DNA of 6,805 bases from Armatimonadota bacterium (GCA_023423495.1 JAFAFM010000065.1:1-6805); one strand, 5' to 3'; counted from the first letter of the stretch, positions 1-6,615 are shown. Translations and numbers: made by a program. The notes: generated by a model not told the origin, from the sequence alone.

Positions 1-1804
1 AGAGGGTGCAGGGGGGATGCGCGATTTTCATTGCGCCAACTGGCTTCGAAATGCAATCGGTGAGCGGGAGGCCAAGCCCGACCGCTCGTACGAGAAGATC
101 GTCGCAACCCGGAATTTGTTGCACTTCGTCGGCGGCAGGATTCTCGACACTTTGACACGAGCTCGTCAGGAAGAGATTGCCAGCATCTTGGGCAAGCAGC
201 AGGCGGAGTGGATGTCGGAAGTGGCATCCGCTGCCAATAGTGTGCACCAAGCGTACATTGCCGACCGAGAGCGCCTGGCGGAAGCTAGGTTTTCTTTATC
301 GCGCAGCGTGACTGCTATTCGGGGGGAGGCGCGGATAACAGCGAACGCGGATGCGGGCGAATCAGCCGTTGGAATCAGCATCGCCACCGCGTTGGGGTTG
401 CGCGTATCGGACTTGCAAGCCCACCCGAGCACAAAGATTTCAGGTCCGGCTGCGGCGTACGCCATGACGACCGGCGTGCCCACGTTGCGCAATTTGGATC
501 GAAGCGGGCTACTTCAGCACTTGCTTCCGGAGCTCACCAGATGTCGAACCCTAATGCCTCGCGACAATGTCCATCGTTACACCGTTTTCGAGCATACGAT
601 CCAGCTAATAAAACACCTTGACGAGCTTCCGGTTGGCAGCTACCTTGCCAACCTTAAAGCTGGCCTCACGGACCTGGAACCGCTCTACATGGCAGCGCTT
701 CTGCACGACGTCGGCAAAGTGGAGGAGTCCCGTCCTCACAGTGAATCCGGGGCGGAACTCGCGCAAGCCGTATGCCAGCGATGGCACCTGTCGCCCGAAA
801 TCACTGAAACCGTACGTTGGCTCGTCGAGCAGCACCTAACGATGATGATGTTCGTAAGGCTGAGGGACATCCAGAACCCGGAAACGGTTCGGGAATTTGC
901 CAGCATCGTCCGCGACCAGCACCGGCTCGACATGCTCACCCTCCTCACGTGGGCGGACGTGAATGCAGTAGCACCAGAAGCTTGGACTCCTGCCCAAGAG
1001 GTCTTCTTACAGGAGCTGCACCAGCGAACAGCAGAGGCCTTGGAAATGGAGAACCCGAGACCACCGGAACCAGCCCAACACCGTCAAATGCTCCTGAGGA
1101 AGTTAAAGGCTGACGTCCCCGATGCAGATCTTAAGGACTTTGTCGATTCCCTACCTCCCTACTACATGGCAAGCACCCCGCCCGAACTCGTTAAGCTCCA
1201 TTACCAGTTGGTCAAACGGGCGGAGCGCGGTGAACCAACCGTAGAAACCTATGTCCAGCCTGAACTCAGCTCGACAGAAGTAACGGTGTGCACTCGTGAT
1301 GAAAAGGCACTCCTAAGCCGGATTCTCGGAATTCTTTACGCCTACGATCTAAGCGTTTCCGATATCCGTGCCTGCACTACGGAAACGGAGCAACCGGTTG
1401 CGTTGGATACCTTCACGGTTAGCTTCGGCGGTCGGCCCGTTCCGGCCGCTACACGGGCAAGCGTTTGTAGCGCCATTACGGAAATGTTGAGTGGCCGGCG
1501 TCAGACGGCGGACATCTTGCGGGAGCGGGGCAAAGATCCTGATCGCAGTCAAGAAGTGTTTTCCTACACCTTCGTGCCGGGGTCGCCGGCGGTCCTTGAG
1601 ATTCGGGCGCCCCGAGGACGCGGAATGCCTTATCGGTTCAGCCGGCTAATCGCGGCTCAGGGTTGGAATACGTTCGCGGCAAGGGTCGGCCAATGGGCGG
1701 ATTCCGGTGCGGCAACCTTCTACATCGGCAAACCAGATGGAAGTCAGTTAGCGGAGAAGGAAGTCGCAAGCGTGCTCGGAGCCTCCGTTCACGATTCCAC
1801 ATGA
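1..1804 (+). CDS. glnD: GlnD, bifunctional PII uridylyltransferase/uridylyl-removing enzyme, 5' truncated by window
   Basis: GlnD adds UMP to PII signal proteins when glutamine is low and removes it when glutamine is high; it is cytoplasmic. The frame is open from base 2 and reads EGAGGMRDFHCANW, matching the conserved GGLRD..W segment that follows the nucleotidyltransferase domain in GlnD. The ATG at 17 is therefore an internal Met, and the transferase domain lies off the window. Counting from that Met: PII-UTase helical region at about 1-150; HD hydrolase domain at about 180-320 with H186, H193, H230-D231 (LLHDVGK), H273 (EQHL) and D314 (WADVNA); ACT domain 1 at about 420-500; ACT domain 2 at about 524-590. 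About 600 residues are visible. With the roughly 270 expected upstream, the protein would be near the 890 residues of E. coli GlnD. The putative uridylyl-removing site looks intact. ACT2 is divergent: the usual Asp-x-Pro-Gly-Leu loop reads RGRGM. The last 16 bases overlap rqcH tail to tail. Confidence 0.93.
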   Translation, partial: EGAGGMRDFHCANWLRNAIGEREAKPDRSYEKIVATRNLLHFVGGRILDTLTRARQEEIASILGKQQAEWMSEVASAANSVHQAYIADRERLAEARFSLSRSVTAIRGEARITANADAGESAVGISIATALGLRVSDLQAHPSTKISGPAAAYAMTTGVPTLRNLDRSGLLQHLLPELTRCRTLMPRDNVHRYTVFEHTIQLIKHLDELPVGSYLANLKAGLTDLEPLYMAALLHDVGKVEESRPHSESGAELAQAVCQRWHLSPEITETVRWLVEQHLTMMMFVRLRDIQNPETVREFASIVRDQHRLDMLTLLTWADVNAVAPEAWTPAQEVFLQELHQRTAEALEMENPRPPEPAQHRQMLLRKLKADVPDADLKDFVDSLPPYYMASTPPELVKLHYQLVKRAERGEPTVETYVQPELSSTEVTVCTRDEKALLSRILGILYAYDLSVSDIRACTTETEQPVALDTFTVSFGGRPVPAATRASVCSAITEMLSGRRQTADILRERGKDPDRSQEVFSYTFVPGSPAVLEIRAPRGRGMPYRFSRLIAAQGWNTFAARVGQWADSGAATFYIGKPDGSQLAEKEVASVLGASVHDST

Positions 1805-3381
1805 AGCGTTTTCTCGTGCGTATACAAGGCTGATCCTTTTGGGGCACCCTTGGCTTTTCTCACGTACTTCTTGAGCGTGTAGTCCACTGGAACATATCCC
1901 GCATGCTTGCTGGGCGAATTCTGGACCGCTACCTTTGCGGCGTACATGAGTGTCTCTCGCTGAACTTTGTCGGGCTGATTTTTGGTTTGCACAATCACGT
2001 GGGAAGAGTTAGAACCGCGGACGTGTAACCACCAATCGTTTGGTTTTGCCACTCGCAGCGTGAGATAGTCGTTGCTTTCCGCATTTTCTCCGTAGAGCAC
2101 CGTGTAGCCACCCGGCCCGATCAATTCTCGTATCCGGTGCCCTTCGTACGGCCGCTCTTCCTTGGCTGCTTTCGGTTCCGGTGGCTTATTTAGCCACTTA
2201 CGGCTCTTCGCTTCCGCCAGCAGTTCTTCGACCTCGACCATCCTTTCGGCAACCTCGAGTCGTACTAACAAAGCATCGATATCGGCAAGATCTAGAGATA
2301 GCCGTTCCCGTTGATCCTCGACATAACCCAGCCGAGCCTTAGCTCGTTTGGCTTTGTCGAAATAACGATTGGCGTTTTGCTTGAAGTCCAATTCAGGGTT
2401 CAGCTTGATGACCATCTCTTGACCTTCATAGTCTTGAGCCTTCAGCACCGATTGGCCGGGTGGCATCGCGGGTCCATAAGCTAGAATCAGCTCACCCTTC
2501 AGCTGATCTTTGCCTGCTCCCCTACCAGCCGCGATCGCCTGTTGAAGATCATGGAGAGCAGTTTCACGGGCCAGTTTCACGCGCTCAACTTGGCTGCGGA
2601 GGCTGGCCTTAGAAGCCAACACTTGGCCACGGATGATTGCCTCGGAAAAATGAACTTCAAGGGCGAGCGAAAGGGTCGACTTGGGCTGGCCGGTTAATCC
2701 AAGGGGAGTCAGATTTAAAGGATAAGCTCCGACACCGGGAACGAGAAACGCACCGAATGAGCCTTCAGCGACCATTTTCTGGACTTCGTTTAGTCCTAAG
2801 CGTCCCTGTGCAGCTATCCATTGAAGCAGGAAAGGGGAGGCTCCTTCCCTGCCCTTAAGATCGTCATTGGGATTTGCGCTGAGCAAACTCGGTTTTGGAT
2901 CGAACGGCGGCGGCTTGTACTTCATCCCCGCTTGGATTGGCCGCTTGCTCATGGAAGGCTTCACCCACTTGGCTGCCGCAACGACGCTATCCGTGGAATC
3001 GAGCAGCATGGCATTCGAGTGCTTGCCCATGAGTTCGGCAACCAGCATAAACTCCCCCTCAGGCCCTTCAAATCGCATATCCAGGATGCGATCGAAGCCT
3101 CGCTGCTCTGCGCTGATCAATCGGGAGATCCCAATTCGGCTACGGAGAGCAGTACAAAACTGAGGTGGCTGGGCCGGATTCTCAGCCCGCTTAGTCACGA
3201 AGTGGACGCGAGCATATTCTGGATGCACGCTGATGAGGAGCATGCCCAGCCCACGGGCATACAGGTCGATCACGATGTCGTACTCATTGGGCTGGGAGAT
3301 CCGCTGCACTTTGCCCCCCACGAACGCTTGCAGTTCGTAGGTTATCGCGGCCAAGCACAGACTATCGAAGGGGATTCTCAA
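1789..3381 (-). CDS. rqcH: RqcH, NFACT/Rqc2 family ribosome quality control protein
   Basis: RqcH binds stalled large ribosomal subunits carrying peptidyl-tRNA and directs untemplated addition of alanine tails that mark the chain for proteolysis. The family was formerly annotated as fibronectin-binding protein FbpA. The 530 residues read as NFACT-N (about 1-225), a charged coiled-coil middle (about 241-400) and NFACT-R (about 415-525, with DWWLHVRG at 449-456 and PVDYT..KYVRKAKGAPKG near the end). NFACT-N carries D97-R98 (FDRIL), the same numbers as the functionally essential D97/R98 pair of Bacillus subtilis RqcH; this supports the chosen start. That start is TTG at 3381, overlapping the TGA stop of the upstream peptidase as TTGA; homologues also begin just before this FD segment. 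I see no good Shine-Dalgarno, so expression probably depends on translational coupling. The length is slightly below the roughly 570 residues of Firmicute members. The 3' end overlaps glnD on the opposite strand. Confidence 0.95.
   Translation of the reverse strand: MRIPFDSLCLAAITYELQAFVGGKVQRISQPNEYDIVIDLYARGLGMLLISVHPEYARVHFVTKRAENPAQPPQFCTALRSRIGISRLISAEQRGFDRILDMRFEGPEGEFMLVAELMGKHSNAMLLDSTDSVVAAAKWVKPSMSKRPIQAGMKYKPPPFDPKPSLLSANPNDDLKGREGASPFLLQWIAAQGRLGLNEVQKMVAEGSFGAFLVPGVGAYPLNLTPLGLTGQPKSTLSLALEVHFSEAIIRGQVLASKASLRSQVERVKLARETALHDLQQAIAAGRGAGKDQLKGELILAYGPAMPPGQSVLKAQDYEGQEMVIKLNPELDFKQNANRYFDKAKRAKARLGYVEDQRERLSLDLADIDALLVRLEVAERMVEVEELLAEAKSRKWLNKPPEPKAAKEERPYEGHRIRELIGPGGYTVLYGENAESNDYLTLRVAKPNDWWLHVRGSNSSHVIVQTKNQPDKVQRETLMYAAKVAVQNSPSKHAGYVPVDYTLKKYVRKAKGAPKGSALYTHEKTLHVES
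3378..3381 (-). other. TTGA stop/start overlap coupling rqcH to the M3 peptidase gene
   Basis: On the - strand the peptidase ends GTT TGA and the rqcH start TTG is nested one base before the stop, giving TTGA. This is the TTG counterpart of the common ATGA arrangement and indicates termination-reinitiation by the same ribosome. The start is non-canonical and not preceded by a clear purine-rich ribosome binding site. Confidence 0.8.
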
Positions 3382-5144
3382 ACCAACTGCTCGAACCGTT
3401 CCACATCCTTTCCAATCTCACTTAAACTGCCCTTCCAAAACTCTACTGATCTAATATCGATTCCGAACTGGGAGGCAAGCGTCGCCGCGTCGGCCAAGCC
3501 GGTAGACGAAAGCAAATCGTCGTATCTCGACCGGAAGTTGTTGGGATCCTGGCGATAGATCGCATAGAGTCCAAGGCCGAACAGCAGTCCGAACATATAC
3601 GGAAAGTTGTAGAACGAATAGGTGCTGTAGTAGTGCGGCTTTACCGCCCACATGTACTTGTGCAGTTTCGAGTCATCGAGCCCATCTCCGTAAGTCTTCC
3701 GCTGGGCATCGAGCATCAATTCGGAAAACTCATCCGCGCTTAACTCACGCTCGGACCGCTTGTCGAAAACAGACTGCTCGAACAGATATCGGCTGGTGAT
3801 GTCCACGACCACTTGGCACTGACCTTGAAGTGACGCCTCGAGAATCGCCAATTGGTCCGCGTCACTCACTGAATTCAAAGCTGCTTCCTTGATGATGGTT
3901 TCGCAAAAGATGCTTGCCGTCTCAGCAAGAGTCATCGGAGTTTCTTGATTCAAAACTGACCGATTCGCGAGGCACAGGTTGTGGTAAGCATGGCCAAGCT
4001 CGTGGGCAAGCGTACTGACGCTTCCATAAGACGGCTCATAGTTCATCAAAATCCGACTCTCATCAGCCCGCATCGGAGCACAGTAAGCACCACCGACTTT
4101 TCCATTTCGCGGCTCTGCATCAATCCAATTTCCTCGGAAGGATCGATTCGCGAAATCGCCCATCTTGTCCGAATAGGCTCGGAACTGCTCCGAGACGAAA
4201 TCGCAGGCTTCGCCGTAACCCCAACTCTTTGAGGCGTTGCCGATTGGAGCGAAGAGGTCGTAAAACGCCAGCTTTTCAACCTCCAGCGCGCGTGCTTTCG
4301 CTTTTAAATATCGGCGGAACGTTGGAAAGGAATCACGAGCGGCGGCCATCATCGCCTCGATCGTCTCGCGGTCGACGTTGGCGTGGAACAGGGCCTCGTC
4401 CAATGGTGATCCCCAACCACGTTCTCGGCAGAGGATGAGCACCTCACCTTTGATCCCATTCAGCGCGGCGGCAATCGGAAGCTCATGGCGCTCCCATGCC
4501 GATAGTTCGGCGTCGTAGGCGCTTTGGCGCACCTTCCTATCACCGGAGTGGGCCAAATTTCGCACTGCCGGCATTGGAAGCGCTTTACCGTCGACTTCCA
4601 CTTGAATCTGGCTCGTGAAGTTCCCGTGCAGTCTTGTCCATGCCGTGGAGCCCGTAACGCCCATGTCGGCAGCGAGCGACTCCAATGTGGGATCCATCAA
4701 ATGCTTCGCCTGCTCCTGAGCCTGCTTCAAAAAGAACTTGTGCTCGGCAATTTTGGGATTTTGCGCCGCCAGTCCCTCGATGTCCATCTGCTTTGCCCAA
4801 AGCCGGAATCCGGTCATCAGTTTCTGAATTCGGACGGTAATGGAGTCGAATGAACTTAACGCAGCGGCCGCCGCGGTGTCCTTTGAATCCGTGGTGACCA
4901 GACACTCCAAGTAGGAACCAATTAGGCGAGACTGGTCCGCGACTTTGTTCAGCTTCGTGAGCGCTTGCTCCAGCACGTCAGCGTTTTGAACGCTTGACCC
5001 GGGCACGCCTCGTTCGATCCAAAACTGCTCCGCATCGGTTACGTCTTGCGCTAGCCTAGTGGCTGCTCCCTTGAACTCGTCGGATTCAACGGATGAGAAA
5101 TAGGGCGAGAGGTCCCACTGTGGCAGCGGCGGTGATGCGATCAT
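3378..5144 (-). CDS. M3 family zinc oligoendopeptidase (PepF-like)
   Basis: This is a cytoplasmic zinc metallopeptidase expected to cut short peptides. The 588-residue length is typical of bacterial M3 oligoendopeptidases, and no signal peptide is present. The N terminus (LPQWDLSPYFSSVESDEF, about 7-24) is the usual opening of the PepF-like group and is followed by a helical N-terminal domain. The M3 catalytic domain covers about 195-575. The zinc motif is HELGH at 381-385, with E382 as catalytic base and H381/H385 as ligands; E408 in LAETAS sits where the third ligand Glu is expected. The C-terminal signature with clustered Tyr/His (H504 to Y516) matches the substrate-binding Tyr region of the family. 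The ATG at 5144 lies 5 bases behind a TAAAAT box; a GGAAG 12 bases upstream is a weaker alternative signal. It is the first gene of a two-gene operon with rqcH. The exact subfamily (PepF or a sister clade) cannot be fixed here. Confidence 0.94.
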   Translation of the reverse strand: MIASPPLPQWDLSPYFSSVESDEFKGAATRLAQDVTDAEQFWIERGVPGSSVQNADVLEQALTKLNKVADQSRLIGSYLECLVTTDSKDTAAAAALSSFDSITVRIQKLMTGFRLWAKQMDIEGLAAQNPKIAEHKFFLKQAQEQAKHLMDPTLESLAADMGVTGSTAWTRLHGNFTSQIQVEVDGKALPMPAVRNLAHSGDRKVRQSAYDAELSAWERHELPIAAALNGIKGEVLILCRERGWGSPLDEALFHANVDRETIEAMMAAARDSFPTFRRYLKAKARALEVEKLAFYDLFAPIGNASKSWGYGEACDFVSEQFRAYSDKMGDFANRSFRGNWIDAEPRNGKVGGAYCAPMRADESRILMNYEPSYGSVSTLAHELGHAYHNLCLANRSVLNQETPMTLAETASIFCETIIKEAALNSVSDADQLAILEASLQGQCQVVVDITSRYLFEQSVFDKRSERELSADEFSELMLDAQRKTYGDGLDDSKLHKYMWAVKPHYYSTYSFYNFPYMFGLLFGLGLYAIYRQDPNNFRSRYDDLLSSTGLADAATLASQFGIDIRSVEFWKGSLSEIGKDVERFEQLV

Positions 5145-5149
5145 GGTTC

Positions 5150-5155
5150 ATTTTA
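5150..5155 (-). promoter_or_regulatory. -10 box TAAAAT of the M3 peptidase-rqcH operon, predicted leaderless start
   Basis: On the - strand TAAAAT is followed by five bases (GAACC) and then the ATG at 5144, so initiation about 6-7 bases past the box would fall on the start codon. A partial -35, TTGAGC (5176 to 5171), lies 15 bp upstream, a short spacing. A second ATG overlaps the downstream end of the box but is out of frame. Confidence 0.55.
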
Positions 5156-5177
5156 GCTTCCAAGTCCAATGCTCAAG

Positions 5178-5183
5178 TAACAT
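5178..5183 (+). promoter_or_regulatory. -10-like box TAACAT of the Lrp/AsnC gene, predicted leaderless start
   Basis: TAACAT is followed by six bases (CTGGAA) and the GTG at 5190. The transcript would begin at or beside the start codon. No convincing -35 is visible 16-18 bp upstream. GGAA touches the GTG and is too close to act as a Shine-Dalgarno. The box abuts the candidate -35 of the divergent peptidase promoter (5171-5176). Confidence 0.45.
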
Positions 5184-5189
5184 CTGGAA

Positions 5190-5660
5190 GTGTCCACGAA
5201 GACTCACTTGGATGAAACCGACGTCCAGATCCTGAATTTGCTCCAAACAGACGGCCGCATCACCAATGCCGACCTCGCCAAACGCGTGGGACTCTCCCCT
5301 CCCTCGGTCCTGCAACGGGTCCGCGCCTTGGAGAAAACGGGGCTTATCCGGAGCTACGTCGCGATCCTTGAGCCCGAACGTTTGGGCCTACGGATTACAG
5401 CGATGGTCATGATCAGCTTGGCCCTGCATCAAGAGCAGCCGATCGAGCGCTTCCGACGCGCCATTCAAGAGATTCCAGAGATCACGGAGTGCTACCACGT
5501 TAGCGGCGATTTTGATTTCCTGCTCAAGGTGGTTGTTCGCGACATGCGCGCCTACGAAGTCTTTCTTCGCGAGAAGCTTTCGAAAATCAAAGGGATTGGC
5601 AAGATCACGACCAACTTCGTACTCGCTACCAATAAGCAAACGACTCGAATCCCGCTTTAG
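5190..5660 (+). CDS. Lrp/AsnC family transcriptional regulator
   Basis: This is a DNA-binding regulator of the feast/famine family, which usually senses an amino acid and often controls its own gene. It has 156 residues against 164 in E. coli Lrp. The N-terminal winged helix-turn-helix (about 8-55) runs from DVQILNLLQTDGRI through DLAKRVGLSPPSVLQRVRALE, closely following Lrp. The C-terminal RAM/AsnC ligand domain (about 66-145) includes ECYHVSGDFDFLLKVVVRDM, the conserved effector-pocket stretch. The GTG at 5190 is chosen because a stop lies in frame at 5178-5180 and because it sits six bases behind a TAACAT box. A TTG at 5208 is the alternative and would remove six residues. The gene is divergent from the M3 peptidase across 45 bases, so that operon is a plausible second target. 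The effector cannot be read from sequence. Its stop codon overlaps that of accB on the other strand. Confidence 0.93.
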   Translation: MSTKTHLDETDVQILNLLQTDGRITNADLAKRVGLSPPSVLQRVRALEKTGLIRSYVAILEPERLGLRITAMVMISLALHQEQPIERFRRAIQEIPEITECYHVSGDFDFLLKVVVRDMRAYEVFLREKLSKIKGIGKITTNFVLATNKQTTRIPL

Positions 5661-6115
5661 GAAATGTAAAGCAGCGGATCGCCAAGATTCACCAATTGCC
5701 CGCTTTCGGCCACGATGCGAACAACCGTGCCGCTTGTCGGGCATGGAACCTCGTTGAATACCTTCATCGCTTCTATTAGTCCGATCGTCTGGCCGGCGAT
5801 AACCTCATCCCCTTCCTTCACGAACATTGGGGAGCTCGGATTCGGCGCGGAATAGAAGATCCCGGTCATTGGGCTGGTTACCGGGAGGCCCTTAAGTTCT
5901 GCTTCTGCGGCTGGGGTCGGGGCAGACTCTTCTACTTCATCTAGGAAAGCGGTATCTGCCTGCTGTGATGTTGCGATGGGTGCGGCGACATTCACGACGG
6001 TCGAGCGACGCTTGAAGGCAATTCGGAAGTCATCGGTCGCAAGTTCGGCCTCGGACAGCTTGAACTCATCCATCAGTTCGGCCAACTCGTCGATTCGATG
6101 CTTCAGGTCACTCAC
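5657..6115 (-). CDS. accB: AccB, biotin carboxyl carrier protein of acetyl-CoA carboxylase
   Basis: AccB carries biotin between the biotin carboxylase and carboxyltransferase parts of acetyl-CoA carboxylase, which makes malonyl-CoA for fatty acid synthesis. The 152 residues (E. coli 156) read as an N-terminal helix-rich segment (DLKHRIDELAELMDEFKLSE, typical of AccB), an Ala/Pro/Glu-rich linker (about 45-75), and a biotinyl domain (about 78-152). The biotinyl domain contains the AccB-type thumb region (SPMTGIFYSAPNPSSP) and the biotinylation motif EAMKV with K118; the residue after the Lys is Val instead of the usual Met. K118 lies 34 residues from the C terminus, as in E. coli. The frame stays open upstream to 6340, but that extension is Arg/Pro-rich, lacks homology to AccB and runs through the divergent gene. 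The GTG at 6115 is chosen because it gives the family length and sits six bases after a perfect TATAAT. No accC follows; the next gene is convergent. Confidence 0.93.
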   Translation of the reverse strand: MSDLKHRIDELAELMDEFKLSEAELATDDFRIAFKRRSTVVNVAAPIATSQQADTAFLDEVEESAPTPAAEAELKGLPVTSPMTGIFYSAPNPSSPMFVKEGDEVIAGQTIGLIEAMKVFNEVPCPTSGTVVRIVAESGQLVNLGDPLLYIS

Positions 6116-6121
6116 GAAATC

Positions 6122-6127
6122 ATTATA
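6122..6127 (-). promoter_or_regulatory. Consensus -10 box TATAAT of accB, predicted leaderless start
   Basis: The - strand reads TATAAT, six bases (GATTTC), then the GTG start at 6115. Counting seven bases from the end of the box puts the transcription start on the G of GTG. There is no purine-rich site between box and start. No good -35 is seen at 16-18 bp; the 17-bp position reads CATGGA. The box shares bases 6126-6127 with the opposite-facing TAGAAT. Confidence 0.65.
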
Positions 6128-6131
6128 GAAT
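6126..6131 (+). promoter_or_regulatory. -10 box TAGAAT of the small membrane protein gene, predicted leaderless start
   Basis: TAGAAT is followed by seven bases (GTGAATC) and the GTG at 6139. It overlaps the accB TATAAT by two bases, so the ten bases 6122-6131 hold both -10 elements. No Shine-Dalgarno precedes the GTG, and no clear -35 lies at 16-18 bp (TTCAGG at 18 bp is poor). Confidence 0.5.
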
Positions 6132-6138
6132 GTGAATC

Positions 6139-6615
6139 GTGGAATCCATGCTAAAGGTCGAGCGGGCGGTGGTGGGCCTGATTGCAGCCGCAATGTTGGC
6201 GTCCATCGCTTACGTCCTACTGCATGGCCGACAGGGCGTCCTGGCTCCCGGTCTGGGCAACCCTGTTTCAGTATCCGAGTCCAACAAGGTTTTATACACG
6301 TACTACCACAGCGACCTTTCCTACTACGAGGGGTATTCAAAATTGGAGCACCAATTGAGAAACCGGGGTTTTCGCACGAACCGTAATGGCTTTTACGGAC
6401 CCTTACGTCGTGGAGATGAAGGTGTCGTTTTTATGCCTGGCAAGTGGATTTACGATCAAGCCAAAAGGCAGATGGTATCGGTGTCTGCTCAGGGAACGAC
6501 GATCGTTCACTCGCGCTTTCCGCACCAGTGGGTCAACCCGATTCAGCAGTTCCAGCGTGATCTCGCAAACCGGGAGAAGCTTAAAAGTAATGCCAGCCTG
6601 ATAAGAAGGAAGTAG
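6139..6615 (+). CDS. Hypothetical protein with one N-terminal membrane anchor
   Basis: I do not recognise this 158-residue protein. Residues 10-28 form one hydrophobic helix (AVVGLIAAAMLASIAYVLL) preceded by K6 and R9, so it is probably a signal anchor with the remaining 130 residues outside the cytoplasm. No obvious signal peptidase site and no lipobox Cys follow; the whole protein lacks Cys. The exterior part has a Tyr-rich stretch (LYTYYHSDLSYYEGY, about 52-66), a Gly/Arg-rich middle with FMPGKWIYD, and a basic C terminus. The GTG at 6139 lies seven bases behind a TAGAAT box; an in-frame ATG at 6148 would remove three residues without altering the anchor. It shares a divergent promoter region with accB and is followed after 26 bases by a secreted hydrolase gene, so the two probably form one transcript. 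Being a real gene rather than a shadow is supported by its start signal, its anchor and gap-free packing. Confidence 0.75.
   Translation: MESMLKVERAVVGLIAAAMLASIAYVLLHGRQGVLAPGLGNPVSVSESNKVLYTYYHSDLSYYEGYSKLEHQLRNRGFRTNRNGFYGPLRRGDEGVVFMPGKWIYDQAKRQMVSVSAQGTTIVHSRFPHQWVNPIQQFQRDLANREKLKSNASLIRRK

Noticed and set aside
17..19. ATG at 17 as the true start of glnD
   Set aside because: The frame is open to the window edge and the Met is part of the conserved GG(L/M)RD motif, so the gene continues upstream.
840..852. Short GATGATGATG run as a repeat
   Set aside because: It is three codons encoding consecutive Met residues (TMMMF) within the HD domain of glnD and not a repeat element.
1801..1833. 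Mini open frame MKRFLVRIQG starting in an ATGA overlap with the glnD stop
   Set aside because: Ten codons only, antisense to the rqcH 3' end, with no family or context support; the 11-base match to the start of the S15 gene is likely chance.
2821..3558. A 245-codon open frame on the + strand across the rqcH/M3 peptidase junction
   Set aside because: It lies wholly antisense to two well-supported genes, its translation is low-complexity in character with no family signature, and no start signal precedes it.
5144..5158. Lrp-type binding site around the AT-rich ATTTT at 5150-5154
   Set aside because: Only about 9 of 15 positions fit the E. coli Lrp consensus and the outer arms are not palindromic.
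5388..5744. 118-codon open frame on the - strand opposite the Lrp/AsnC gene
   Set aside because: It is a shadow of the regulator and the accB 3' end, with no recognisable domain.
6116..6340. N-terminal extension of accB to the first ATG at 6340
   Set aside because: Arg/Pro-rich, unlike AccB, overlaps the divergent gene, and the consensus TATAAT lies inside it just before the GTG at 6115.
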